Shown: positions 43,302 through 51,473 of the stretch, piece by piece | Numbering within the stretch: position 1 is the stretch's first letter | Layout of the letters: the number at the start of each line of letters is the position of its first letter | Source of the DNA: Eubacteriales bacterium | GTDB lineage: Bacteria > Bacillota > Clostridia > Oscillospirales > CAG-382 | DNA: 64,000 bases | Direction of reading: 5' to 3' | Assembly: GCA_028702135.1 (NCBI GenBank) | Contig: JAQVPJ010000002.1 | Location: 62,001-126,000 of the forward strand | Notes under the pieces: generated by a model | Told to the model about the DNA's origin: nothing | Databases searched by the model: none | Seen by the model: only the letters and a program-made list of their open reading frames with translations | Position numbers and translations under genes: made by a program

Positions 43302-43751
43302 TTATCGTTTTATTCCAAAACTGTCAAGCAGTTCTCTCTGGCGTTTTTCCATATTCTCCCGCTCTGATTCATCCTCATGATCATAGCCGAGAAGATGAAG
43401 CGTGGCATGAGCGGCAAGAAAACACAGCTCTCTTTTAAGAGAGTGCTCGTAAGCTGCAGCCTGCTCTTTTGCTTTGTCTATCGAGATAATTATATCTCCG
43501 AGCAGTGTATTTATTTCGGGTGTATCAAAGTCTAAAAAGGGAAAAGAGAGAACATCCGTCGCTTTGTCCACACCACGATGAGCTTTATTGATTTTTCGGA
43601 TATAAGCATTATCACATATGGTAACTCCGACCTCGAATTTGTGGTTAGGATATTCCGAAGCAACGCAGGTACGGATAATCCTTTTTATAAGTGTAATATA
43701 ACTTTGAGGTATTATCTCCCCGGTCAGATTCTCATAATAAATTCTTGTCAA
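43302..43751 (-). CDS. ybeY: Endoribonuclease YbeY
   Basis: YbeY is a zinc-dependent endoribonuclease for 16S rRNA 3'-end maturation and ribosome quality control. The 149-residue protein contains the metal-binding motif AAHATLHLLGYDHEDESE with its three His, and the family block KATDVLSFPF before it. It overlaps phoH by 4 bases, a conserved and probably coupled arrangement. Confidence 0.96.
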   Translation of the reverse strand: MTRIYYENLTGEIIPQSYITLIKRIIRTCVASEYPNHKFEVGVTICDNAYIRKINKAHRGVDKATDVLSFPFLDFDTPEINTLLGDIIISIDKAKEQAAAYEHSLKRELCFLAAHATLHLLGYDHEDESERENMEKRQRELLDSFGIKR

Positions 43752-44749
43752 TTATTAATCCTCTTTTTATAGAAATGCCTTTGCGCAGGTTGTCCCGAGC
43801 TATCCTTTTTTTCATAAGCGAGTATGATCTTCTGTACCAGAGGATGACGGACAACATCCTTGTGTGTAAAACGGAAAATACTTATTCCCGCAATATTATC
43901 AAGAATTCCTATCACTTCGACCAAACCGCTCTTTTTTAAGAAGGGCAGGTCAATCTGTGTAATATCACCTGTAACGATTGCTTTAGAATTGTTGCCTAAA
44001 CGGGTTAGGAACATTTTCATCTGCTCCGGAGTCGTGTTCTGCGCCTCATCGAGTATTATAAAAGCATCGTCGAGGGTTCTTCCGCGCATATACGCAAGGG
44101 GTGCTATTTCTATTACTCCTTTTTCAATATGCTTTGAAAAACTCTCCGGGCCGAGCATCTCACCGAGTGCGTCATAAAGCGGACGCAGATACGGATCGAT
44201 TTTGCTCTGCAGATCTCCGGGTAGAAAACCTAAATTTTCGCCTGCTTCTACTGCTGGGCGGGTAAGGATAATTCGGGCGATCTGTTTTTGTTTCAACGCT
44301 GTGACAGCCATGGCAACTGCTAAAAAGGTTTTACCGGTTCCGGCAGGACCTATTCCAAAAACAATTGTGTTTTTCTTTATATCATCGACATACTTTTGCT
44401 GCCCCACTGTCTTTGCTTTGATAGGCTTACCCTTGTTTGTCAGGCATATGCAATCGTTGTATATTGCCGACAGTTCGTTCTGCTTTTCATCCTTAATCAT
44501 CGAGATAACATAATTTACGCTGTTTTCATCAATATTATCGGACAAAGCGGAAATTCGTTCAAGCTGTTGTATCGCATCGCACGCCATGGTAACGTTTCCC
44601 GCATTTTCACCGTTGATTTTTATAGCACCTTCGCGGTTGCTTATCGTAACCGAAAAAGCGTGTTCAATATTATCAATATTTGTGTCAAGCGTACCGAACA
44701 GCTTTAAAACGAAATCGATTGAAAGAGTTGTAATTATTTTTTCGTACAC
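43748..44749 (-). CDS. PhoH-family ATPase (PhoH-like, PhoL type)
   Basis: PhoH-like proteins are ATPases often encoded with ybeY and thought to act on RNA. The protein has an N-terminal KH-like part (ISNREGAIKINGENAGNVT), then GQKYVDDI, Walker A FGIGPAGTGKTFLAVAMA, TRPAVEAGENLGFLPGDLQ, DEAQNTTPEQMKMFLTR and the GDITQIDLP motif. The frame can be extended to 44776, but GGGGAG 7 bases before the GTG at 44749 identifies that start (333 residues). It heads the leftward ybeY-era-recO-mutS2-pspC unit. Confidence 0.93.
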   Translation of the reverse strand: MYEKIITTLSIDFVLKLFGTLDTNIDNIEHAFSVTISNREGAIKINGENAGNVTMACDAIQQLERISALSDNIDENSVNYVISMIKDEKQNELSAIYNDCICLTNKGKPIKAKTVGQQKYVDDIKKNTIVFGIGPAGTGKTFLAVAMAVTALKQKQIARIILTRPAVEAGENLGFLPGDLQSKIDPYLRPLYDALGEMLGPESFSKHIEKGVIEIAPLAYMRGRTLDDAFIILDEAQNTTPEQMKMFLTRLGNNSKAIVTGDITQIDLPFLKKSGLVEVIGILDNIAGISIFRFTHKDVVRHPLVQKIILAYEKKDSSGQPAQRHFYKKRINN

Positions 44750-44898
44750 GTAAATGCTCCCCTGCGGATTCTGCAAAGAGCCCGCATTTTATTATAATGC
44801 TTTTTCAGAAAGTTTTATTATAGGTTTATCAAATAAAGTATATCATATTTACGGGGAAATGTATAGTGCCTTTTCGTTTTTTACAGACAAAGAATAAC

Positions 44899-44927
44899 TT
44901 GACATAATTTTTCACTTATGATATAAT
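44899..44927 (+). promoter_or_regulatory. Consensus promoter of the solute-binding lipoprotein
   Basis: TTGACA (44899-44904) and TATAAT (44922-44927) match the sigma-A consensus perfectly with the ideal 17-base spacing, implying strong expression. Confidence 0.85.
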
Positions 44928-44963
44928 TTATACAATAAAATAGAATATTGAGGAGAGAATTTC

Positions 44964-46466
44964 ATGAAAAAGGCGAGTCGCTTAGTTGTTTTTCTTTTAA
45001 TGTTGGCTATTGTTTCAGCTTTCGTGACTTCCTGCAAGACGACTCCCGGCAGCGAATCGAGCGCGGCTGGTGAGAGTGTCAATGTAAAAAGTGAGCTTTT
45101 TGGAAATCTTCCGAACGAGAATTATGGAGATGCCGAGATCAAGTTTCTGGTCGAAGGTGATTACAGAGCTCCCTATTGTTCAGAGGAGATTATGCCTCTT
45201 GAGACCTCTGCAACCGTTTTAAGCAAGGCCGTTTCGGATAGAAACGCTCTTGTCGAGGATCGATTCAAGGTCAAAATATCTGAGGTACGTACCACTACCG
45301 GAGACCAGATGACGTCAACAATAAGGAACATTGTAGCCGCAGGCACCGATGAATACGATATTGTAATGCCTTATATACCTGATGCGGCTGCTCTTTCACT
45401 GGAGAATAACTTTTATTTGCTTAATGATTTCGAAAACATCCATCTCGAGGAGGACTACTGGGATCAGGCGGCTGTAGAGGGTCTGTCGATAAATAATAAG
45501 AATTATTTTGCCACAGGGGATTTTAGTGTTTTGACGCTTGCCTGTACTCACGCGGTCGTTTTCAACAAGGATATAGTAACTGAAAACAGTCTTGAAAACC
45601 CTTACAATCTTGTAAAGAAGGGCCAATGGACGATCGACAAGATGAAGGAAATGGCAAGAAAAATAACCCGTGATTCCGACGGTATTACAGGAATGACCGC
45701 AGAGGATACGTACGGATTCCTTGTAAACAGTAACTTTGCGACCTCGATGTTCGTCGGCTCAGGAGAACGTCTTACAAATAAGGACGCAGACGACCTGCCC
45801 TTAATATCGGTAAATTCCTCAAAGGGTGTTGATGTTTTCACAAAGATATTCGACCTGTTTAACGACAGTCAGGCAAGCGGGCATATTGAAAACTTAAGAC
45901 AGGTAAACGGAACGGGTAAAACGGTATGGCAGCTTGCTACTGATTGCGTTGCAAACAAGAGAGCACTGTTCAGGGCTATGGCGATAGTGGATATTCAAGA
46001 GCTTGGAAATTACGAATGTAATTTCGGCATTCTGCCGATTCCGAAGTATGACGTTTCGCAGGATGATTATTATTCACTTGTATCGACAATATATGCTACC
46101 TGCGCAGCTATTCCGTCTTCCAATCAGAATCCCGAAATGGCGGCAGTAATACTGGATGCTATTACTCAGGCATCCACGGGTACGGTAAAATACAGCTATT
46201 ATCAGACAATGCTCAAAGACAGAAAGATTCAGGACAACGAATCCGAGGAGATGCTTGATATAATATTTAGCAATCATGTCTTCGACCTCGGCAACGTATT
46301 CGGTTGGGGTGACACCTCCGTTTACGGAAACAACAGTATAGCGAATTTTATGAACATTATCGCTTTCAGCGGTTCAAATACTTTCGCATCAACCTTTGAG
46401 TCTATAAGTAATAAGATACAATCAGATTTGGATGCAACTATAGAAAAGTTCAATGAAAAGAACTAG
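44964..46466 (+). CDS. Extracellular solute-binding lipoprotein (orphan)
   Basis: The 500-residue protein has a signal with lipobox FVTSC and the general layout of family-1 ABC solute-binding proteins: an N-terminal domain (FLVEGDYRAPYC, DEYDIVMPYIPDAA), hinge-region pattern NKDIVTENSLENPYNLVKKG and a C-terminal domain (CNFGILPIPKYDVSQDD) where PIPK-type motifs are usual in sugar binders. No permease or ATPase lies beside it, so it must share one encoded elsewhere or act as a sensor. The ligand is unknown. GAGGAGAG precedes the ATG. Confidence 0.75.
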   Translation: MKKASRLVVFLLMLAIVSAFVTSCKTTPGSESSAAGESVNVKSELFGNLPNENYGDAEIKFLVEGDYRAPYCSEEIMPLETSATVLSKAVSDRNALVEDRFKVKISEVRTTTGDQMTSTIRNIVAAGTDEYDIVMPYIPDAAALSLENNFYLLNDFENIHLEEDYWDQAAVEGLSINNKNYFATGDFSVLTLACTHAVVFNKDIVTENSLENPYNLVKKGQWTIDKMKEMARKITRDSDGITGMTAEDTYGFLVNSNFATSMFVGSGERLTNKDADDLPLISVNSSKGVDVFTKIFDLFNDSQASGHIENLRQVNGTGKTVWQLATDCVANKRALFRAMAIVDIQELGNYECNFGILPIPKYDVSQDDYYSLVSTIYATCAAIPSSNQNPEMAAVILDAITQASTGTVKYSYYQTMLKDRKIQDNESEEMLDIIFSNHVFDLGNVFGWGDTSVYGNNSIANFMNIIAFSGSNTFASTFESISNKIQSDLDATIEKFNEKN

Positions 46467-46487
46467 TAAAACTAAATAACAAATAAT

Positions 46488-46519
46488 TATAGCGCATCGA
46501 AAAAATTCGGTGCGCTATA
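46488..46519 (+). terminator. Hairpin after the solute-binding gene
   Basis: A 14-pair stem (46488-46501 with 46506-46519, one G-T) closes an AAAA loop. No T run follows, and its 3' arm ends at the -35 box of the zinc operon promoter. Confidence 0.5.
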
Positions 46520-46548
46520 TTGACATTATAAGGCGTATATGATATTCT
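46520..46548 (+). promoter_or_regulatory. Promoter of the zinc-type uptake operon
   Basis: TTGACA (46520-46525) and TATTCT (46543-46548) are 17 bases apart; the predicted start is near 46555. Confidence 0.65.
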
Positions 46549-46556
46549 AAATGCAG

Positions 46557-46573
46557 ATGCGAATTGTTCGCAT
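46557..46573. promoter_or_regulatory. Probable Fur/Zur-type operator
   Basis: The perfect inverted repeat ATGCGAA-TTG-TTCGCAT covers the predicted transcript start and lies just before the ribosome site. The operon ends in a Fur-family regulator gene, the likely ligand. Confidence 0.55.
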
Positions 46574-46590
46574 TTGAAAGGAGCTGCCGT

Positions 46591-47469
46591 ATGAAATACC
46601 TTTCTAAGGTTTCTGTTTTTATTTTACTTGTTGTCATATACGTTTTAGTATTGAGCGGATGCGGTATACCCGGAGATAACCCGGATGACGACGCAAAGCT
46701 TAAGGTTGCCGTAACAATATTGCCGCAAAAGGAATTTATCGAAGCGGTATGCAGGGACAGAGCAGAGGTTCTTACAATTGTACCCCTTGGCAGCAGTCCC
46801 GAGAGTTATGAGCCAACCGCACAGCAGATTGAGGAGCTGGCGGGTGCGGATATATATTTTAAAATAGGAGTACCTTGTGAGCAGGCGAAATCACTTACAA
46901 AGCCTGAAAAGGCGGTAGTTATCAATCTTGCGGAGAAAACAGCGGATAAATATGATGATTTGATGTTTGCGGAAGGCAGCAGAGATCCGCATATCTGGCT
47001 GTCCCCAAACAGGGTTGTCGTGATGGTCAACGCCATTGCAAAAGAGATCAGTGAGCTTGACCCGGAAAACGAAGAGGAGTATAAGCTGAACGCCGCATCA
47101 TATATCGCAGGTTTGATGCAGGCAAAGGCTTATGTTAACGGGCTTTTTAAGGATATACCCGAGGAAGATCGTGTTTTTCTTACCTTTCATCCCGCTTTTG
47201 GATATTTTGCTGATGAATTCGGTTTGAGTATGTATTCACTTGAGGAGGAAGGTAAAGAAGCGACAGCTAAGGATTTACAGAATATGATAGATTTTGCTAA
47301 GGAAAACAACATAAAAGTATTGTTTACACAAGCAGAGGACGACAGCGCTCAGCCAAAAACTTTTATCGCAGAGGTTGGCGGGGAAACGGTGGTTCTCAAT
47401 CCGCTTTCGCAGGATTATATAAGAAATCTCAAATTTATGGCGGAGAAGATAGCAGGAGCATTGACATGA
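46591..47469 (+). CDS. Metal (zinc-type) ABC transporter substrate-binding lipoprotein
   Basis: The 292-residue protein has a lipobox LVLSGC and is a cluster A-I (ZnuA/TroA) binding protein. It has KVAVTILPQKEFIEAV, LSPNRVV preceded by DPHIW (metal His) and LTFHPAFGYFADEFGL (metal His). The first usual His, in PHxYEP, is replaced by Glu (SPESYEPT), which may change metal preference. There is no His-rich loop between residues 100 and 130, where many zinc binders have one. ATG 46591 has AAAGGAGC 9 bases upstream. It overlaps the ATPase gene by 4 bases. Confidence 0.85.
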   Translation: MKYLSKVSVFILLVVIYVLVLSGCGIPGDNPDDDAKLKVAVTILPQKEFIEAVCRDRAEVLTIVPLGSSPESYEPTAQQIEELAGADIYFKIGVPCEQAKSLTKPEKAVVINLAEKTADKYDDLMFAEGSRDPHIWLSPNRVVVMVNAIAKEISELDPENEEEYKLNAASYIAGLMQAKAYVNGLFKDIPEEDRVFLTFHPAFGYFADEFGLSMYSLEEEGKEATAKDLQNMIDFAKENNIKVLFTQAEDDSAQPKTFIAEVGGETVVLNPLSQDYIRNLKFMAEKIAGALT

Positions 47470-48269
47470 GCGGGGATATAGAAAAGTCATCCGGCAACAA
47501 GGCAGTATCAATAAAGGATTTATCAGTAGATTACGGACGGATATCGGCGTTGTCGGGTGTCTGCCTTGATGTTATGGAAGGGGAGTATCTCGGCATAATA
47601 GGACCTAATGGTGGCGGAAAATCGACGCTGCTTAAGGCTATGATCGGACTTATCCCTGAATATGAGGGCAGCATTACGGTTTTCGGGAATACAGTACGCG
47701 ACAGCAGGGGATATGTGGGCTATGTACCTCAGCTATCCACGGTCGACAAGCAGTTCCCGATAACGCTTTATGAGGTTGTATTATCGGGCTGTATAAACCC
47801 GAGATTATCCATGTTTACTCGTTATAATTGGCAGGAAAAAGAATTTGTCGGCGAGCTGCTGTCACGAGTGGGTCTTCTTCATCTTGCAGATCGACAGGTC
47901 TCGCAGCTCTCAGGCGGCGAGTTTCAGCGTATGCTTATAGCGCGGGCGTTGGCTGCCAAGCCGAAGCTTTTACTACTGGACGAACCTACTGCAAGTGTAG
48001 ATGCTGTGTCCGGCGATAATATATACAATCTGCTGTCGGAACTTAACAGGGATATGACAATAATATTGGTCACACATGATCTTTTGGCGGTATCGTCTCA
48101 GGTCAAAAGACTTGCCTGCCTAAATAATAAGCTCATTTACCATGGAGAGCCGCAGATTAACGCCGGCGTGGTAAACAGTCTTTACGGCTGTCCCGTGGAT
48201 CTTATTGCACACGGCGTACCGCACAGGGTATTAAGGGAACATGAAGATGACGGAGGCTGCGGATGTTAG
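47466..48269 (+). CDS. Metal ABC transporter ATP-binding protein
   Basis: The 267-residue ATPase energises the transporter from the cytoplasmic side. It has Walker A GPNGGGKSTLLKAM, a Q-loop YVPQLSTVDKQFPITLYEVV, the signature LSGGEFQRMLIARAL, Walker B LLLLDEPTASVD and the H-loop VTHD. The KQFPITLYEVVLSG stretch is typical of the Zn/Mn subfamily. It overlaps both neighbours by a few bases, so the three transporter genes are translated together. Confidence 0.93.
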   Translation: MSGDIEKSSGNKAVSIKDLSVDYGRISALSGVCLDVMEGEYLGIIGPNGGGKSTLLKAMIGLIPEYEGSITVFGNTVRDSRGYVGYVPQLSTVDKQFPITLYEVVLSGCINPRLSMFTRYNWQEKEFVGELLSRVGLLHLADRQVSQLSGGEFQRMLIARALAAKPKLLLLDEPTASVDAVSGDNIYNLLSELNRDMTIILVTHDLLAVSSQVKRLACLNNKLIYHGEPQINAGVVNSLYGCPVDLIAHGVPHRVLREHEDDGGCGC

Positions 48270-49108
48270 AGAGAATTTTTGAATATACCTATCTTCAGCA
48301 CGCTGTTCTTGCCTGTCTGTTTTCGAGTATAGTCTGCGGCATAATCGGTGTGGTTATAATCGAAAAAAAGCTGATAATGATGAGCGGAGGTATCGCACAT
48401 ACCGCTTATGGCGGAGTCGGTCTCGGGTACCTTCTAAATATTGAGCCGATAATAGGTGCGTTCATATTCGCACTCGCTTCCGCACTCGGTATCGGGAGCA
48501 TAAAGCGCAGAGGCGGACCAAAAACAGATGTCATCATAGGACTTCTATGGTCCTTCGGTATGGCTTGCGGAGTATTCTTTATCGGGTTGAGGAAGGGATA
48601 TGCTCCGGATATTGACTCATACCTTTTCGGGAACATTCTATCTGTATCAACAACAGATATTTATCTGATGCTTGCACTTTCGGCAGTGATTATAATCGTA
48701 ATAACCGCATTCTTCCCATATTGGAAAGCTTACCTCTTTGATGAGGAATTCGCTGCCGTAAAAGGAATAAACACCGTCCTTCTCGAGTATATGCTGCTCG
48801 TATTAATATCCATGGCGGTAGTGGTTCTGATACGCTCTGTCGGAATCATACTTGTTATGGCACTGCTTACCGCACCTGCCGCTACAGCTTCGCTATTCAC
48901 AAAAAAACTGAAAAACAGGATGGTTTATGCTGTCATATTAAGCCTTCTCTTTACCGTTAGCGGACTCTTTATATCATACTACTTAAATATACAATCCGGA
49001 GCCACTATCGTTTTCGTTTCCGTGGTAATATATTTTACCTCATATGTAATTCGTGAATCCTTTCAAAAGCACAAAGGCTGTCGAAATATAACAAATAAAT
49101 TAGCATAA
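48263..49108 (+). CDS. Metal ABC transporter permease
   Basis: The 281-residue membrane protein has about eight spans and the ABC-3 family features: an N-terminal FLxxxAxL-like segment, GVVIIEKKLIMMSGGIAHTA, AYGGVGLGYLL, and VGIILVMALLTAPAATASL near the C-terminus. It forms the channel of the zinc- or manganese-type importer with the upstream ATPase and binding protein. It starts within the last codons of the ATPase gene. Confidence 0.93.
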   Translation: MLERIFEYTYLQHAVLACLFSSIVCGIIGVVIIEKKLIMMSGGIAHTAYGGVGLGYLLNIEPIIGAFIFALASALGIGSIKRRGGPKTDVIIGLLWSFGMACGVFFIGLRKGYAPDIDSYLFGNILSVSTTDIYLMLALSAVIIIVITAFFPYWKAYLFDEEFAAVKGINTVLLEYMLLVLISMAVVVLIRSVGIILVMALLTAPAATASLFTKKLKNRMVYAVILSLLFTVSGLFISYYLNIQSGATIVFVSVVIYFTSYVIRESFQKHKGCRNITNKLA

Positions 49109-49123
49109 CAGGGGATGGATGAA

Positions 49124-49546
49124 GTGAAAGATATGGATGAACTGCTCAGAAGCAGCGGACTAAAAATCACAAATCAACGCAGGGCTATCCTGAGTATACT
49201 TGAGCAAAACGAGCTCCCTGCGTCCGCAGACGAAGTTTACAATGCGCTGAGGGAGCGTCATATTTCCGTCAATTTGTCAACAGTGTACCGCACTATGGAG
49301 AGGATGTCCGAGTGCGGTCTGATAAAAAAGCTGAAGATTATCAATGAGGAGAAGTCATATTATGAATTCTTCAAAGTAATGCACCGTCACTTTCTGATTT
49401 GCTTGAATTGTAAAAAAATGATACCCATTCAGGGCTGTCCACTAAAAGGATACGAAAAAGCGTTGGAGGAAAAGACTGATTATAAAATAGCCGGTCATAG
49501 GCTGGACATTTACGGTTACTGCCCCGAATGCAATTCCGATATATAA
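49124..49546 (+). CDS. Fur-family metal-responsive repressor (Zur-like)
   Basis: The 140-residue protein has the Fur winged helix (SSGLKITNQRRAILSILEQ, SVNLSTVYRTMERM) and a C-terminal dimerisation domain with the metal ligands MHRHFLICLNCKKM and CPEC, the two CxxC pairs of the structural zinc site. Its place at the end of the metal transporter operon points to Zur, although PerR or Fur cannot be excluded. GTG at 49124, 9 bases after AGGGG, fits better than the ATG at 49115, which touches that site. Confidence 0.85.
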   Translation: MKDMDELLRSSGLKITNQRRAILSILEQNELPASADEVYNALRERHISVNLSTVYRTMERMSECGLIKKLKIINEEKSYYEFFKVMHRHFLICLNCKKMIPIQGCPLKGYEKALEEKTDYKIAGHRLDIYGYCPECNSDI

Positions 49547-49566
49547 GAATTTACAGCATATAAAAA

Positions 49567-49597
49567 GCGTACCCCATTTTAAGAGGTACGCATTTTT
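49567..49597. terminator. Terminator between the Fur gene and a convergent gene
   Basis: GCGTACC pairs with GGTACGC and is followed by ATTTTTAAT on the plus strand and, on the minus strand, by TTTTTATA. Confidence 0.8.
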
Positions 49598-49612
49598 AAT
49601 CTAAATCAACGA

Positions 49613-50572
49613 TTATTTCTTCTTTTTCATAACGGCAAAAGCGATAACACCGATTATAATAAGAGCTCCGGCAACAATAAGCACATAATATATAGGCTTA
49701 AGTCCGTCCTCATCCCCCGTATCTTTTTCGGAATTTTCCGCTTCGCTCTTCTCGGGTGCTTTGGATTCGTTCGGTTCTGCATCGGAGCTTAATTCCTTGC
49801 TCTCTTCTGCAGAGCTTGTATCCGATTCGTCTGGTACGCTTTCATCAATGCTTTCGGCTTCGCTCACTATGCTTTGAGTCTCGCTTACGTCACTTTCCTC
49901 AGGCTCCGCCTTTTTAGGTCTTATTGCACCTAATCCGTCAACAGAATCTGTGGAGCTGACGTAATAAGAGTAGATTGTCAGCTTTGAGCCTATTGTTCCC
50001 GATAATGTACCTTCAAGGTAAGTAAAGCGATGAATCTTATCATCAAACAATCCGTCTTTCTTTTCGGTCACATACTGTCCCCAATCCCAAATGCCGTAAC
50101 CCTCTCCGGCAACCTTCTGATAATCCTTGTAATCCGATCCTTCCATGCTGTTAAGAAAAAGGTCGGCGTTTTTGTTATCAGCTGACTTATCCTTGCGGGT
50201 GTAATGTGCGATTAATGAACCGAAAGTAACTCCGTCTGCCGAAGCATAATCATATACAAAATATGCAGGCTTTGAGAGATCAATTGGCTCATCGTTGTAA
50301 ATCGTGCCGCTTCCCTCCTTATACAATCCTTCCGCGAAAACCATATTAATGGAAGCGCTTGACTCTGTGAGGGTAAAAGTTACAGAACCGTTAGCATTTT
50401 CCTCCATCGTGCATCCGGTAAGTGTAAGGTTTCCTCTGTCAGTATCGTGGCTCGGCATTAGGTTTGCGAGAACGGTGTTATCTGCAGAAACAGGTACTAA
50501 AAGAGTGGCACAAAGGAGAATAACGATTGCGAAACACAGCGATAAGTGTTTCAAAGTTGATGTTTTTTTCAT
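49613..50572 (-). CDS. Secreted, membrane-anchored surface protein, function unknown
   Basis: The 319-residue protein has a classical signal peptide (LCFAIVILLCATLLVPVSA), a beta-rich domain of about 180 residues, a long Ser/Glu/Asp-rich stalk (residues about 215-285) and a C-terminal membrane span followed by KKKK. This layout (signal, domain, stalk, anchor) indicates a cell-surface protein held in the membrane; no LPxTG sortase motif is visible. I do not recognise the globular domain. It follows nadC by 49 bases but may be a separate unit. Confidence 0.7.
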   Translation of the reverse strand: MKKTSTLKHLSLCFAIVILLCATLLVPVSADNTVLANLMPSHDTDRGNLTLTGCTMEENANGSVTFTLTESSASINMVFAEGLYKEGSGTIYNDEPIDLSKPAYFVYDYASADGVTFGSLIAHYTRKDKSADNKNADLFLNSMEGSDYKDYQKVAGEGYGIWDWGQYVTEKKDGLFDDKIHRFTYLEGTLSGTIGSKLTIYSYYVSSTDSVDGLGAIRPKKAEPEESDVSETQSIVSEAESIDESVPDESDTSSAEESKELSSDAEPNESKAPEKSEAENSEKDTGDEDGLKPIYYVLIVAGALIIIGVIAFAVMKKKK

Positions 50573-50621
50573 TTTTCTCTTCCTTTATATTAAATTTTTG
50601 GATCGCATTATTAGAGAATTT

Positions 50622-51455
50622 TTATATAATCACAAATTTTAAGCTGATGTCGAGTGCTTTTACAGAATGTGTAAGTGCGCCTATCGATATAAGGTTAACA
50701 CCTGTCGCGGCGACCTTTGCAAGGTCTTTCTCTCCCATATTTCCGCTCGCCTCCGTAAGGGCTCTTCCGCCAACAATCCGGACGGCTTTTTTCATATCAT
50801 CTTCAGTCATATTGTCGAGCATAATGATATCGGCTTTTGCGGAAAGCGCTTCGTCGAGCTGTTCGAATGTTTCGACCTCTACTTCGATTTTCAAGGTATG
50901 AGGTACATTGCTTCTTGCAGCAAGCACAGCTTTTGTTATGGAACCTGAAGCGGATATATGGTTGTCCTTTATCAGTATGCCATCCGAGAGACTAAAACGG
51001 TGGTTGCAGCCCCCTCCGATACGGACGGCATATTTGTCCAAAATCCTGAGCCCGGGCATTGTCTTTCGGGTATCGGTTATTCGTGTGTTCGTGCCTTTCA
51101 CAGCCTCGACTGCTGCGGCGGTCTGGGTTGCTATACCTGAAGCGCGCTGCATAAGATTCAGCGCAGTGCGCTCTCCTGTGAGAATGTTGCGTGCATTGCC
51201 GCTGATTTCAGCAATTATATCGCCTTTTTTAATACGGTCTCCATCCTCAAAGCATCTTTTTATTATCACATCACCGCCCGCAAGCTCAAAAGTGCGTTCG
51301 GCGATACCGATGCCGCACAGAACACCGTCGTCCTTTGCAATAAAACGTCCGCTAACACGTGCATTTTCGGAAACAATTGCGTTTGTAGTGATATCTCCGT
51401 ATGGTGCGTCCTCGTTCAGAGAGTTCAATATGATTGTATCAAAAGCTGTATTCAT
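50622..51455 (-). CDS. nadC: Nicotinate-nucleotide pyrophosphorylase (carboxylating)
   Basis: NadC converts quinolinate and PRPP to nicotinate mononucleotide in de novo NAD synthesis. The 277-residue protein has the motifs EDAPYGDITTNAI, LTGERTALNLMQRASGIAT, RITDTRKTMPGLR and GGGCNHRFSLSDGILIKDNH, the last containing quinolinate-binding residues. It is 18 bases downstream of nadB and presumably co-transcribed. No nadA is adjacent. Confidence 0.96.
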   Translation of the reverse strand: MNTAFDTIILNSLNEDAPYGDITTNAIVSENARVSGRFIAKDDGVLCGIGIAERTFELAGGDVIIKRCFEDGDRIKKGDIIAEISGNARNILTGERTALNLMQRASGIATQTAAAVEAVKGTNTRITDTRKTMPGLRILDKYAVRIGGGCNHRFSLSDGILIKDNHISASGSITKAVLAARSNVPHTLKIEVEVETFEQLDEALSAKADIIMLDNMTEDDMKKAVRIVGGRALTEASGNMGEKDLAKVAATGVNLISIGALTHSVKALDISLKFVII

Positions 51456-51473
51456 CGTTTTACCTGCTTTCTT

